This document shows, piece after piece, positions 37,730 through 46,128 of a stretch of DNA of 64,000 nucleotides. Both the position numbers and the translations under genes were made by a program. A model generated the notes under the pieces. It was not told the origin of the DNA, made no database searches, and saw nothing but the letters and a program-made list of their open reading frames with translations. The stretch comes from Streptomyces sp. S.PB5 (GTDB lineage Bacteria; Actinomycetota; Actinomycetes; Streptomycetales; Streptomycetaceae): positions 496,001-560,000 of the forward strand of contig NZ_JAQMWP010000002.1 in the NCBI RefSeq assembly GCF_030403745.1. The letters are read 5' to 3'. Each line of letters opens with the position of its first letter. The first letter of the stretch is position 1.

Positions 37730-40108
37730 TCAGCTCCCCGCGGATGCCACGGGACCGTCCTGCGCGACCCGCTCCAGCAAGGCCACCGGCAGCCCCTCGA
37801 AAAGCTCCGCCACGCGCGCCTGCCCCGTGAACTCCCGCCCCGGAGCCAGCACATCGGCCCACCGGCCCGGCGGCAACGGCAGCCGGGTCTCCCGCCAGCC
37901 GCCCGCCTCCGCCAGCCGCAGCGACAGCCGGGTGACCGCGGTGACGACGTCCCCGGAGCGCGCGAACGCCAGACAGTGGGCCGCCGCCGGGCCCTCGGCC
38001 GGCAGCGGCGCGTACGTCGCCGAGTCGCCGAAGGCCTCAGGCCGCCGCGCGCGCAGTCGCAGGGCCGCCGCCGTCACCTCGCCCTTCTCACCCGGATCCG
38101 CCGGCGGGAACCGCACCGCCCGCCGGTTGTCCGGGTCCACCAGCGCCCGGTACTCGGCCTCCGTGCCCTGATAGACGTCCGGAACCCCCGGCATCGTCAG
38201 ATGGACCAGAGCCGTGCCGAGCACGTTCGCCCGGACCGACGGCCCGAGTGCGCTCCGGAACGCCGCCACCCGCTCGCCCGGCGCCCCGCACGGCCCCGCC
38301 GCGACGAACGCCGCCACCGCCTCCTCGTACGGCGGCTCCTGCTCCGTCCAGCTGGTGTACAGCCCGGCCTCGCGCACATGCTTCAGCAGCGCCCCCTGCA
38401 CCCGCTCCGCCTCCGCCGGGCCGAGCCCGAACACCGTCTGCCAGGCCGCCCACGCCAGCTGCGCGTCCGGCACGCCCTCACCGGTGCGGGTCACCTCGGC
38501 CAGGACGTCGGCCCAGCGCTGCGGGCACTCGGTCAGCACGGCCAGCGCGCCCCGTACGTCGGCACTGCGCTTGGTGTCGTGCGTCGACACGACCGTCCCG
38601 GTCGCCGGCCAGTCGCGCTGCACGCGCGCGCAGTACGCGTGGAAGTCGTCCGGGGACACCGCCGGAGCGCCCGGGTCGCCGCCCACCTCGGTCGCCGACA
38701 GCAGCGGCACATAGCGGTAGAACGCCGTGTCCTCCACGGACTTGGCCCGCAGCGCCGACGAGGTCTGCGCGAACCTGGTCGCGAACTCCACCCGGTCGGG
38801 CCCGTCGCCCGCCCGCCCCAGCACCAGATCGCGGACCACGTCGACCGCACCGGCCTCCTCGGGGACGACGAACGCCTGCCGGGCCTCCTGCGCGGCCTCC
38901 TCGGTGACGACGGACGCGGCGTCGACGGAGGCGTAGGGCCGGTAGACCTCCATACGGACCAGCAGCTCCTGCAGGGCGGTGCGCAGCGCCCACGGCGCAC
39001 GGTCGCGCAACGCGGGCTCCTGGGAAGCGGCGCACAGCCGTGCCACGACCCGGGTCAGCCGCTCCGTCTCGGCGGCCAGCTCATGCGTGACGACCTTGTA
39101 CGCCGCCCGCCGCACCGTCGCCTCCCAGTGCCCGCCCCGGTCCGTCTGGGGGGCCGCGAACCGCCGGTACTGGCCGAGGAGTTCACCGAACCCCGCCGGG
39201 TCCGTGAACACGCCGTCGATGTGCCGCAGGGCGTCGTAGCCGGTGGTGCCCGCGACCGGCCAGGACGCCGGCAGCGGCTCCCCGTCCGCGAGGATCTTCT
39301 CCACGACCGTCCAGCGGCCCCCGGTGGCCTCGTGCAGCCGCCGCAGATACCCGTCGGGGTCGGCGAGCCCGTCGGGATGGTCGATCCGCAGCCCGTCCAC
39401 CACCCCCTCGTGGAGCAGCTGGAGGATCTTGGCGTGGGTGGCCTCGAACACCTCCGGATCCTCCACCCGCACCCCGATCAGCTCCGAGATGCTGAAGAAA
39501 CGCCGGTAGTTGAGCTCGGTACGGGCCAGCCGCCACCAGGCGAGCCGGTACCACTGCGCGTCCAGGAGCTGCGGCAGCGGCAGCTCCTCGGTGCCCTCAC
39601 GCAGCGGGAAGACATGGTCGTAGTAGCGCAGTACGTCGCCGTCGGCCCGCAGCTCACCCAGGACCGAGCCGAGCGGGCCGCCCAGCACCGGCAGCAGCAC
39701 CTGCCCGCCCTGTGCCTCCCAGTCGATGTCGAACCATCGCGCGTACGGCGACTTGGGGCCCTCCCTGAGCACCTCCCACAGGGCGCGGTTGTGGCGGGGG
39801 GCCATCGCCATGTGGTTCGGCACGATGTCCACCACCAGGCCGAGACCGTGCTCCCGCGCGGTGGCGGCCAGCGCCCGCAGGCCGTCCTCGCCGCCCAGTT
39901 CGTCGCGCACGCGCGCGTGGTCAACGACGTCGTAGCCGTGCAGCGAGCCGGGCACCGCCTCCAGGACGGGGGACAGATGCAGATGCGAGACGCCGAGCGA
40001 GGCCAGGTACGGCACGGCCGCCGCGGCGGCGTCGAAGTCGAACTCGGGCTGCAGCTGCAGCCGGTACGTGGCGGTCGGCACCACCGGGTCGGGTCGCTCA
40101 GGTGTCAT
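37730..40108 (-). CDS. treY: Malto-oligosyltrehalose synthase
   Basis: 792 aa from the ATG at 40108. GH13 subfamily typical of TreY: TYRLQLQPEFDFDAAAAAVPYLASLGVSHLHLSPVLEA at the N-terminus, GLVVDIVPNHMAM, nucleophile in GLRIDHPDGLADP, acid/base Glu in TVVEKILADGEPLP, and the late TVVSTHDTKRSADVRGAL and MPGVPDVYQGTE motifs. It isomerises the reducing-end alpha-1,4 bond of maltooligosaccharides to alpha-1,1, giving the substrate of TreZ. It is not in an operon with treZ; three genes and the dispersed repeat lie between. Confidence 0.97.
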   Translation of the reverse strand: MTPERPDPVVPTATYRLQLQPEFDFDAAAAAVPYLASLGVSHLHLSPVLEAVPGSLHGYDVVDHARVRDELGGEDGLRALAATAREHGLGLVVDIVPNHMAMAPRHNRALWEVLREGPKSPYARWFDIDWEAQGGQVLLPVLGGPLGSVLGELRADGDVLRYYDHVFPLREGTEELPLPQLLDAQWYRLAWWRLARTELNYRRFFSISELIGVRVEDPEVFEATHAKILQLLHEGVVDGLRIDHPDGLADPDGYLRRLHEATGGRWTVVEKILADGEPLPASWPVAGTTGYDALRHIDGVFTDPAGFGELLGQYRRFAAPQTDRGGHWEATVRRAAYKVVTHELAAETERLTRVVARLCAASQEPALRDRAPWALRTALQELLVRMEVYRPYASVDAASVVTEEAAQEARQAFVVPEEAGAVDVVRDLVLGRAGDGPDRVEFATRFAQTSSALRAKSVEDTAFYRYVPLLSATEVGGDPGAPAVSPDDFHAYCARVQRDWPATGTVVSTHDTKRSADVRGALAVLTECPQRWADVLAEVTRTGEGVPDAQLAWAAWQTVFGLGPAEAERVQGALLKHVREAGLYTSWTEQEPPYEEAVAAFVAAGPCGAPGERVAAFRSALGPSVRANVLGTALVHLTMPGVPDVYQGTEAEYRALVDPDNRRAVRFPPADPGEKGEVTAAALRLRARRPEAFGDSATYAPLPAEGPAAAHCLAFARSGDVVTAVTRLSLRLAEAGGWRETRLPLPPGRWADVLAPGREFTGQARVAELFEGLPVALLERVAQDGPVASAGS

Positions 40109-40190
40109 GCAGACCTACGTACCCGCCCCGCCGTCTTTCGTGTCATCGACCCCTGCACGTCCCCCCGCGCGCGTGCATTAGCTTCGGGCG

Positions 40191-41504
40191 ATGGGCACCA
40201 TGGGACGCGCGTATCGCGAGGTCGTCGACCTGACCGGGCCACTGCTGCCGGTCATGTCCTTCCTCGGCCGGCTGCCGACGGCCACCATCCAGTTCGGCAG
40301 CGTCCTCCTCGTCGCCCGCACCAGCGACTCCCTGACCGCCGCGGGGCTGACCGGCGGGGCGCTCGCCCTGGGCCAGGTGGCCTGCGGCCCGCTGGTGGGC
40401 CGGCTCGCCGACCGGCACGGCCAGCGGACGGTCGTGCTGTGCTTCGCCCTCGCCAACGCCCTGGCCGTCACCGCGCTCGTCGCCGGAGCACTGGCCGGGC
40501 TGCCCGCACCGGCCCTCGCCCTCCTCGGCACTACGGCGGGCGCGACGGTACCGCTGATCGGCCCCCTGGCCCGCGCCCGCCTGGTGTCCCTGGCCCGCCG
40601 CGCCGGCGCCCCCGACGGCACGGTCGCCACCGCCCTGTCCTTCGAGAGCACCCTCGACGAGATCTCCTTCGTCCTCGGTCCCGCGCTGGTGGGCGTCGCG
40701 GCGGTCGTGGCGCATCCGGCGTATGCGATGGGCGGAGCGGCCGTGCTGGTGGCTGTCTGCGGAAGCGGCTTCGCGCTGCATCCGACGGCGACGACAGGCG
40801 CCACCGGGGTGGTCCCCTCACCCACCCGAGGTGCGCGCCCCCGCATGCCCCGCGCCGTCCACGCCCTCCGCGTCGCTCTCGCCCTCCAGGGCGCCGTGTT
40901 CGGCGCCTGCCAGGCGGGCATCACCGCGCTCACCGACCGCCTCGGGCAGGGCGACCAGGCGGGTCTCGTCTACGCGGCGATGGGCGTGACGAGTGCCGTG
41001 GCGGGCCTGTCCATGGCCGCCGTACCCGCACGCATACCGTTGACGACCCGCTGGCGCCTGGCCACCGCGGCCGCGTTCGCGCTCTTGCTGCCCCTGCTGT
41101 GGACGGACGGCCTGATCGCCCTGTACGCGGTAGTCACGGCCCTCGGCCTCGCCTGCGCCCCGCACCTCATCACGGTGTTCGGGCTCACCGAGCGCGCGGT
41201 GCCGCAGGCGCGGCTCGCCGAGGCGATGGCGTTCGCGACGAGCGCCCTGGTGGGCGGGCAGGCCCTCGCGATCGCCGGAACGGGGCGCCTCGCCGAGGCG
41301 TACGGCCCGGCCGCGGCGTTCGGCGCGGGCATCCTCGCGGCCGCACTCGCCTGTGCGCTCGCACTGACGGCGCGGCCGACGTCGTACGCCCGAAGCACTG
41401 AAGGCGGCGAAGGAGGACAAGTCACCCAAAGTGCACAAGACGCCCGAGGTGCCGAAGTCGCCGAGGGCACGCCCCACGCGCGCGTGCCCTCCGGGGGTTC
41501 CTAG
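40191..41504 (+). CDS. MFS transporter
   Basis: 437 aa from the ATG at 40191; the ATG at 40200 is possible. Twelve predicted hydrophobic segments. The loop 2-3 motif GPLVGRLADRHGQRTVV matches the MFS A-motif G-xxx-D/R pattern. Central loop PTRGARPRMPRAVHALRVAL. The C-terminal tail is long, hydrophilic and low-complexity (STEGGEGGQVTQSAQDARGAEVAEGTPHARVPSGGS) and contains one CACGCGCGCGTG copy. Probable drug or metabolite efflux; substrate unknown. It is divergent from treY and its last 4 bp overlap glgX on the opposite strand. Confidence 0.9.
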   Translation: MGTMGRAYREVVDLTGPLLPVMSFLGRLPTATIQFGSVLLVARTSDSLTAAGLTGGALALGQVACGPLVGRLADRHGQRTVVLCFALANALAVTALVAGALAGLPAPALALLGTTAGATVPLIGPLARARLVSLARRAGAPDGTVATALSFESTLDEISFVLGPALVGVAAVVAHPAYAMGGAAVLVAVCGSGFALHPTATTGATGVVPSPTRGARPRMPRAVHALRVALALQGAVFGACQAGITALTDRLGQGDQAGLVYAAMGVTSAVAGLSMAAVPARIPLTTRWRLATAAAFALLLPLLWTDGLIALYAVVTALGLACAPHLITVFGLTERAVPQARLAEAMAFATSALVGGQALAIAGTGRLAEAYGPAAAFGAGILAAALACALALTARPTSYARSTEGGEGGQVTQSAQDARGAEVAEGTPHARVPSGGS

Positions 41505-43621
41505 ACCGGTCGCTGCAACACCGTCATGCTCCGGTCCACCAGTGTCAGCCGGTCCCCGGCCTGCACCTTGGGGCCCGTGCCCGGCGGGACCCCGTCCGCG
41601 CGGGCGGTGTCGACGACGACCTGCCACTGCCGGCCGTGGTTGACCGGGACCACGAAGTCCAGGGTCTTGTGCGAGGCGTTGAACATCAGCAGGAAGGAGT
41701 CGTCGCTGATGCGCTCGCCGCGCGCACCGGGCTCGGAGATCGCGTTGCCGTTGAGGAAGACGGACAGGGCCGAGGCCTTGGCGCGGTCCCAGTCCCGTTG
41801 GGTCATCTCCTCGCCCTCGGGGGTGAACCAGGCGATGTCCGAGAGCTCGTCGTGGGTGCCCTCGACCGGCCGGCCGTGGAAGAAGCGGCGCCTGCGGAAG
41901 ACCGGGTGGTCCCGGCGCAGCCACACCATCGCGCGCGTGAAGGCCAGCATGTCGCCGAAGACCTCGCCGTCCTCCTCCGGCCACTGCACCCACGCCAGCT
42001 CGCTGTCCTGGCAGTAGGCGTTGTTGTTGCCGCGCTGGGTGCGGGCGAACTCGTCGCCGTGGCTGAGCATCGGCACGCCCTGGGACAGCATCAGCGTGGC
42101 GATGAAGTTCCGCATCTGGCGGGCGCGCAGCTGAAGGACGTGCGGGTCGTCGGTCTCGCCCTCGACGCCGCAGTTCCAGGACCGGTTGTGGCTCTCGCCG
42201 TCCCGGTTCTCCTCGCCGTTGGCCATGTTGTGCTTGTCGTTGTACGAGACGAGGTCGTGCATCGTGAACCCGTCGTGGCAGGTCACGAAGTTGATGGAGG
42301 CCAGCGGCCGCCGCCCGTCGTCCTGGTACAGATCGGAGGAGCCGGTCAGCCGGGACGCGAACTCCGCGACCGCACGCCGCTCACCGCGCCACAGGTCCCG
42401 CACGCAGTCCCGGTACTTGCCGTTCCACTCGGTCCACAGCGGCGGGAAGTTGCCCACCTGGTAGCCGCCCTCGCCGACGTCCCACGGCTCGGCGATCAGC
42501 TTCACCTGCGAGACCACCGGGTCCTGCTGGACCAGGTCGAAGAAGGACGACAGCCGGTCCACCTCGTGGAACTGACGGGCCAGGGTCGCCGCGAGGTCGA
42601 AGCGGAAGCCGTCGACATGCATCTCGGTGACCCAGTAGCGCAGCGAGTCCATGATCAGCTGCAGGACGTGCGGGGAGCGCATCAGCAGCGAGTTGCCGGT
42701 GCCGGTGGTGTCCATGTAGTAGCGGGGGTCGTCCGTGAGGCGGTAGTAGGACGCGTTGTCCAGGCCCCGGAAGGACAGCGTCGGGCCCAGGTGATTGCCC
42801 TCGGCGGTGTGGTTGTAGACGACGTCCAGGATGACCTCGATGCCTGCCTCGTGCAGCGCCCGGACCGCCGACTTGAACTCCAGGACCTGCTGGCCGCGGT
42901 CGCCCCAGGAGGCGTACGCGTTGTGCGGGGCGAAGAAACCGATGGTGTTGTAGCCCCAGTAGTTGCCCAGGCCCATGTCGACCAGCCGGTGGTCGTTGAC
43001 GAACTGATGCACCGGCATCAGCTCCAGCGCGGTCACACCGAGCTCCGTGAGGTGCTCGATGATCGCCGGGTGCGCCAGAGCGGCGTAGGTGCCGCGCAGC
43101 TCCTCCGGGAGGCCCGGGTGGCGCATGGTGAGGCCCTTCACATGGGCCTCGTAGATCACCGTGTGGTGGTAGTCGGTACGCGGGCGGCGGTCGTCGCCCC
43201 AGTCGAAGTACGGGTTGACCACGACCGACGTCATCGCGTGCGGCGCCGAGTCCAGGTCGTTGCGCTTGTCCGGGGCGTCGAAGTGATAGCCGTAGACCTC
43301 CTCGCCCCACTGGATCGCCCCGCTGATCGCGCGCGCGTACGGATCGAGGAGCAGCTTCGCCGAGTTGCAGCGCTGCCCGCGCTCCGGGGCGTACGGGCCG
43401 TGCACCCGGAACCCGTAGCGCTGACCGGGCATCACCCCGGGCAGATACGCGTGCCGGACGAACGCGTCGCTCTCCCGCAGCTCCACCGCCGTCTCCGAGC
43501 CGTCGTCGTGCAGCAGACACAGCTCTACTCGGTCCGCGGCCTCCGTGAAGACCGCGAAGTTGGTGCCGGCGCCGTCGTACGTGGCACCGAGTGGATACGC
43601 CTCTCCAGGCCAGACCTGCAT
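41501..43621 (-). CDS. glgX: Glycogen debranching enzyme (GlgX/TreX type)
   Basis: 706 aa from the ATG at 43621 (MQVWPGEAYPLGATYDGAGTNFAVF); a 25-residue upstream extension was rejected. A CBM48 domain is followed by GH13 isoamylase-type motifs: VILDVVYNHTAEGN, nucleophile in VDGFRFDLAATLAR, acid/base in LIAEPWDVGEGGYQVGNFPPLWTEWNG, FVTCHDGFTMHDLVSYN. It hydrolyses alpha-1,6 branches of glycogen or limit dextrins, supplying linear maltooligosaccharides for TreY/TreZ. With treY and treZ within 12 kb this forms a dispersed glycogen-to-trehalose route. Confidence 0.96.
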   Translation of the reverse strand: MQVWPGEAYPLGATYDGAGTNFAVFTEAADRVELCLLHDDGSETAVELRESDAFVRHAYLPGVMPGQRYGFRVHGPYAPERGQRCNSAKLLLDPYARAISGAIQWGEEVYGYHFDAPDKRNDLDSAPHAMTSVVVNPYFDWGDDRRPRTDYHHTVIYEAHVKGLTMRHPGLPEELRGTYAALAHPAIIEHLTELGVTALELMPVHQFVNDHRLVDMGLGNYWGYNTIGFFAPHNAYASWGDRGQQVLEFKSAVRALHEAGIEVILDVVYNHTAEGNHLGPTLSFRGLDNASYYRLTDDPRYYMDTTGTGNSLLMRSPHVLQLIMDSLRYWVTEMHVDGFRFDLAATLARQFHEVDRLSSFFDLVQQDPVVSQVKLIAEPWDVGEGGYQVGNFPPLWTEWNGKYRDCVRDLWRGERRAVAEFASRLTGSSDLYQDDGRRPLASINFVTCHDGFTMHDLVSYNDKHNMANGEENRDGESHNRSWNCGVEGETDDPHVLQLRARQMRNFIATLMLSQGVPMLSHGDEFARTQRGNNNAYCQDSELAWVQWPEEDGEVFGDMLAFTRAMVWLRRDHPVFRRRRFFHGRPVEGTHDELSDIAWFTPEGEEMTQRDWDRAKASALSVFLNGNAISEPGARGERISDDSFLLMFNASHKTLDFVVPVNHGRQWQVVVDTARADGVPPGTGPKVQAGDRLTLVDRSMTVLQRPV

Positions 43622-43815
43622 GGACCCGACTCTTTCAGCTAGCGCGCGCCGCCGGGGCGCCTTGCTCCCGAGTCTCCCCGAAAGTGATGGAACCACCTAT
43701 GACTTACGTCCCTCTTACCGGTCGACCAGTGCCGCACGCGAGTACTCGCGTGCGGCACGAAATACCTGTGGGGCAATCACATACTCCCGTCGACCAGGGG
43801 GAGTAGGGGGAAGAC

Positions 43816-44631
43816 GTGCGCGAGACAGTGCGCCGCCATCTGGGCAAGGTGGTGGCCGGTACGGCCATCGCGGTGGCCTCGACCGCCGTGATGGTCGGCA
43901 TCACCCTGCCCGGGACGGCCGGGGCCGACGACACGGGGACGAAGGCGGGTGCGGGCGGCCAGGCGGCCGCCGCGCAGCCGTTGGGGCAGGACGAGCAGGG
44001 CAACGCGGTGGCACCGGGTGTCGCCGAGGAAGCCCCCGCCGAGGGCGACCAGGGCCGGGGCAGCGACCCGCTGACCGACGACGAGATGGCCCGCGCCCAG
44101 AAGCTCGCGGTGAACCGCCAGACGTTCGCCGCGACGGAGGACGTCGAGGGCGAGCGCGGTCCGCAGCAGCTGACCGTCGACCTCGCCGAGCCCGAGAGCG
44201 GCGCCGCGGGCACCTCCCGGCGGGCCGATGTGACGTACTACGACTACCAGGACGACACCCTCGTCACCAAGACCGTCGACCTCGACAGCGGCAAGGTCGT
44301 CGACACCGTCAGCCGGCAGGGCGTCCAGCCGGCGCCGAGCCGGGCCGAGACCGCCGAGGCGGCGAGCCTGTTGATCGCCGACCCGCTGGGCGCGGGCCTC
44401 AAGGCGGACTACAAGGACGCGACCGGCAAGGAACTCACCTCCCCGTCCCAGCTGAAGCTGAGCGGCGGCATCCACGAGTCCGTGCCCGGCGCCCAGCCCG
44501 CCGCACTCGACAGCTGCGGCGTCCACCGCTGCGTACGGCTGTTCACGAAGGTCAAGAACGGGCCGTGGATCGACACCAGGTATCTGGTGATCGACCTCAG
44601 CGCCCGCAAGGTCGTCGAACTCGACCACTGA
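43816..44631 (+). CDS. Secreted protein resembling copper-amine-oxidase N2/N3 domains
   Basis: 271 aa from a GTG (GTGCGCGAGACA), with GGGGGA upstream. A signal-type N-terminus (GKVVAGTAIAVASTAVMVGITLPGTAGA) precedes a disordered Ala/Gly/Glu stretch. DPLTDDEMARAQKLAVN then matches the DPLS-x-E-I entry of copper amine oxidases, followed by two small alpha/beta repeats (VTYYDYQDDTLVTKTVDLDSGKVVDTVSRQGVQPAPS; YLVIDLSARKVVELDH). It has no catalytic residues of its own. The next gene, 56 bp downstream, encodes the catalytic-domain homologue, so together they look like one oxidase divided into two exported chains. Confidence 0.75.
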   Translation: MRETVRRHLGKVVAGTAIAVASTAVMVGITLPGTAGADDTGTKAGAGGQAAAAQPLGQDEQGNAVAPGVAEEAPAEGDQGRGSDPLTDDEMARAQKLAVNRQTFAATEDVEGERGPQQLTVDLAEPESGAAGTSRRADVTYYDYQDDTLVTKTVDLDSGKVVDTVSRQGVQPAPSRAETAEAASLLIADPLGAGLKADYKDATGKELTSPSQLKLSGGIHESVPGAQPAALDSCGVHRCVRLFTKVKNGPWIDTRYLVIDLSARKVVELDH

Positions 44632-44687
44632 TCCCGGCCTTCGTCCACTTTCCGAACCTGCACCTCCTGCGAGGGAGTCACTTCTCC

Positions 44688-46013
44688 ATGCCCGTCAACA
44701 GACTGAGCCGTGCCCGGAACCGGACGGCCCTCGGCCTCGCCGTGGCCGCACTGACCGCCGGCCTGACCACCGGAGCCGGACCGGCCACCGCCCAGCCGAA
44801 GGCCGCCCAGCCGAGGGCCGCCGCGGCGGCCGCCGCCGACTGCTCCGCCGCCTACCGCATCGAGCAGAAGCTCGCCACCGGCACGACCTGGCGCATGTGC
44901 TGGCGCTACGACGGGATGGCCGGCCTCATCCTGGACGACATCTCCTACCAGCCCAAGGGCGAGGCCAAGCCGATCAAGGTCCTGGAGAGCGGCCGGCTCG
45001 GCCAGATCCACGTCCCCTACGACAACGGCAGGCAGGAGTTCCACGACCTCACCGACGAGGGCTTCGCCCAGGGCCTGATGCCCCTGGCGTCGGCCGAGTG
45101 CCCGGGCGGCACCATCAAGACGGTCAAGGTCCCGGACCCGCAGGCGGGCAGGAGCACCAAGGTCAAGGGCCTGTGCACCACCACGCGCGCGCGTGGCCAC
45201 GCCTACCGGATGCAGGCCGACACCGGCAACAAGGTCTACCAGACCCAGGGCAAGGACCTTCTCGTGTACGCGGTCAACCAGGTGGGCTGGTACGAGTACA
45301 TGACCGAGTGGCGCTTCCAGGACGACGGCACCATCAACATGAACGTGGGCGCGACCGGCACCCTCTCCCCGTGGGACTACGACGCGGGCGACGGCCAGGG
45401 CATGCCGATCGGCAAGGGTCCCAAGGCGCGGGCCACCAGCCACAGCCACAACGTCTTGTGGCGGCTCGACTTCGCCCTCGACGGCTCCACCAAGAACCGG
45501 ATCGAGCAGTACGACTCGACCGTCACCCCGCGCGGCAACCGGCCCCCGACCACCAAGACGACGCCCACGAAGATCACCAAGGAGACCGCGGGCGACGCCA
45601 AGAGCTACCGCTGGTGGCGGGTGGTGAGCGCGACCGGCAAGAACAAGGACGGCCACGCGCGCTCCTACGAGTTCGTCCCCGGCCCCAGCACCCGCTTCCC
45701 GGCGCGCGGTTACACCAAGCACGACGTGTACTTCACCCAGTACAACAAGTGCGAGCTGTTCGCCAGCAACAACCCCAAGTGCGCCGCCGGTCACCCCAGG
45801 TTCGTCGACAAGTGGGTGAACGGCCAGACCCTCACCCACCCCGTCGCCTGGGTCAACGTGGGCTTCCACCACATAGCCAGGGACGAGGACCAGCAGCCCA
45901 TGCCGGTCCACTGGCAGGGCTTCTCCGTCGTCCCGCGTGACGTCACGGCTATGAATCCGCTCACTCCGGCGGACCTGGCCGGGCAGAACGGCGACTACAT
46001 ACGCGGTAGTTGA
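44688..46013 (+). CDS. Secreted copper amine oxidase catalytic-domain homologue
   Basis: 441 aa from the ATG at 44688 (GAGGGAG about 10 nt upstream). A signal peptide (NRTALGLAVAALTAGLTTGAGPATA) precedes the beta-sandwich domain. GQIHVPYDNGRQEFHDLTDEG matches the region holding the catalytic base. The cofactor motif N-Y-(D/E)-Y reads W201-Y202-E-Y, so the tyrosine that becomes topaquinone is present but the preceding Asn is Trp. Copper ligands are kept: His252/His254 (SHSHNVLWRLDF) and His395 (GFHHIARDEDQQPMPVHWQGF). It would oxidise amines with O2, or be a redox-altered relative. It lacks the N-terminal domains, supplied by the upstream gene. Confidence 0.82.
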   Translation: MPVNRLSRARNRTALGLAVAALTAGLTTGAGPATAQPKAAQPRAAAAAAADCSAAYRIEQKLATGTTWRMCWRYDGMAGLILDDISYQPKGEAKPIKVLESGRLGQIHVPYDNGRQEFHDLTDEGFAQGLMPLASAECPGGTIKTVKVPDPQAGRSTKVKGLCTTTRARGHAYRMQADTGNKVYQTQGKDLLVYAVNQVGWYEYMTEWRFQDDGTINMNVGATGTLSPWDYDAGDGQGMPIGKGPKARATSHSHNVLWRLDFALDGSTKNRIEQYDSTVTPRGNRPPTTKTTPTKITKETAGDAKSYRWWRVVSATGKNKDGHARSYEFVPGPSTRFPARGYTKHDVYFTQYNKCELFASNNPKCAAGHPRFVDKWVNGQTLTHPVAWVNVGFHHIARDEDQQPMPVHWQGFSVVPRDVTAMNPLTPADLAGQNGDYIRGS

Positions 46014-46128
46014 GAAACGACCCTGTCCATCCGGCTGCACCGCCGACCGCTCCCGGAGTACCCTTCCTTGATCGTTGGGTGGGGCGAGTCCCCCGGGAGT
46101 GCTCGGGGGAGCGGAAGGCGGTGCGCGG

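Noticed and set aside
37976..41401. Open frame of more than 1100 codons on the plus strand across treY and the MFS gene
   Set aside because: Arg/Gly/Val-rich shadow of treY and an out-of-frame reading of the MFS gene; no domain, and both overlapped genes have intact family motifs.
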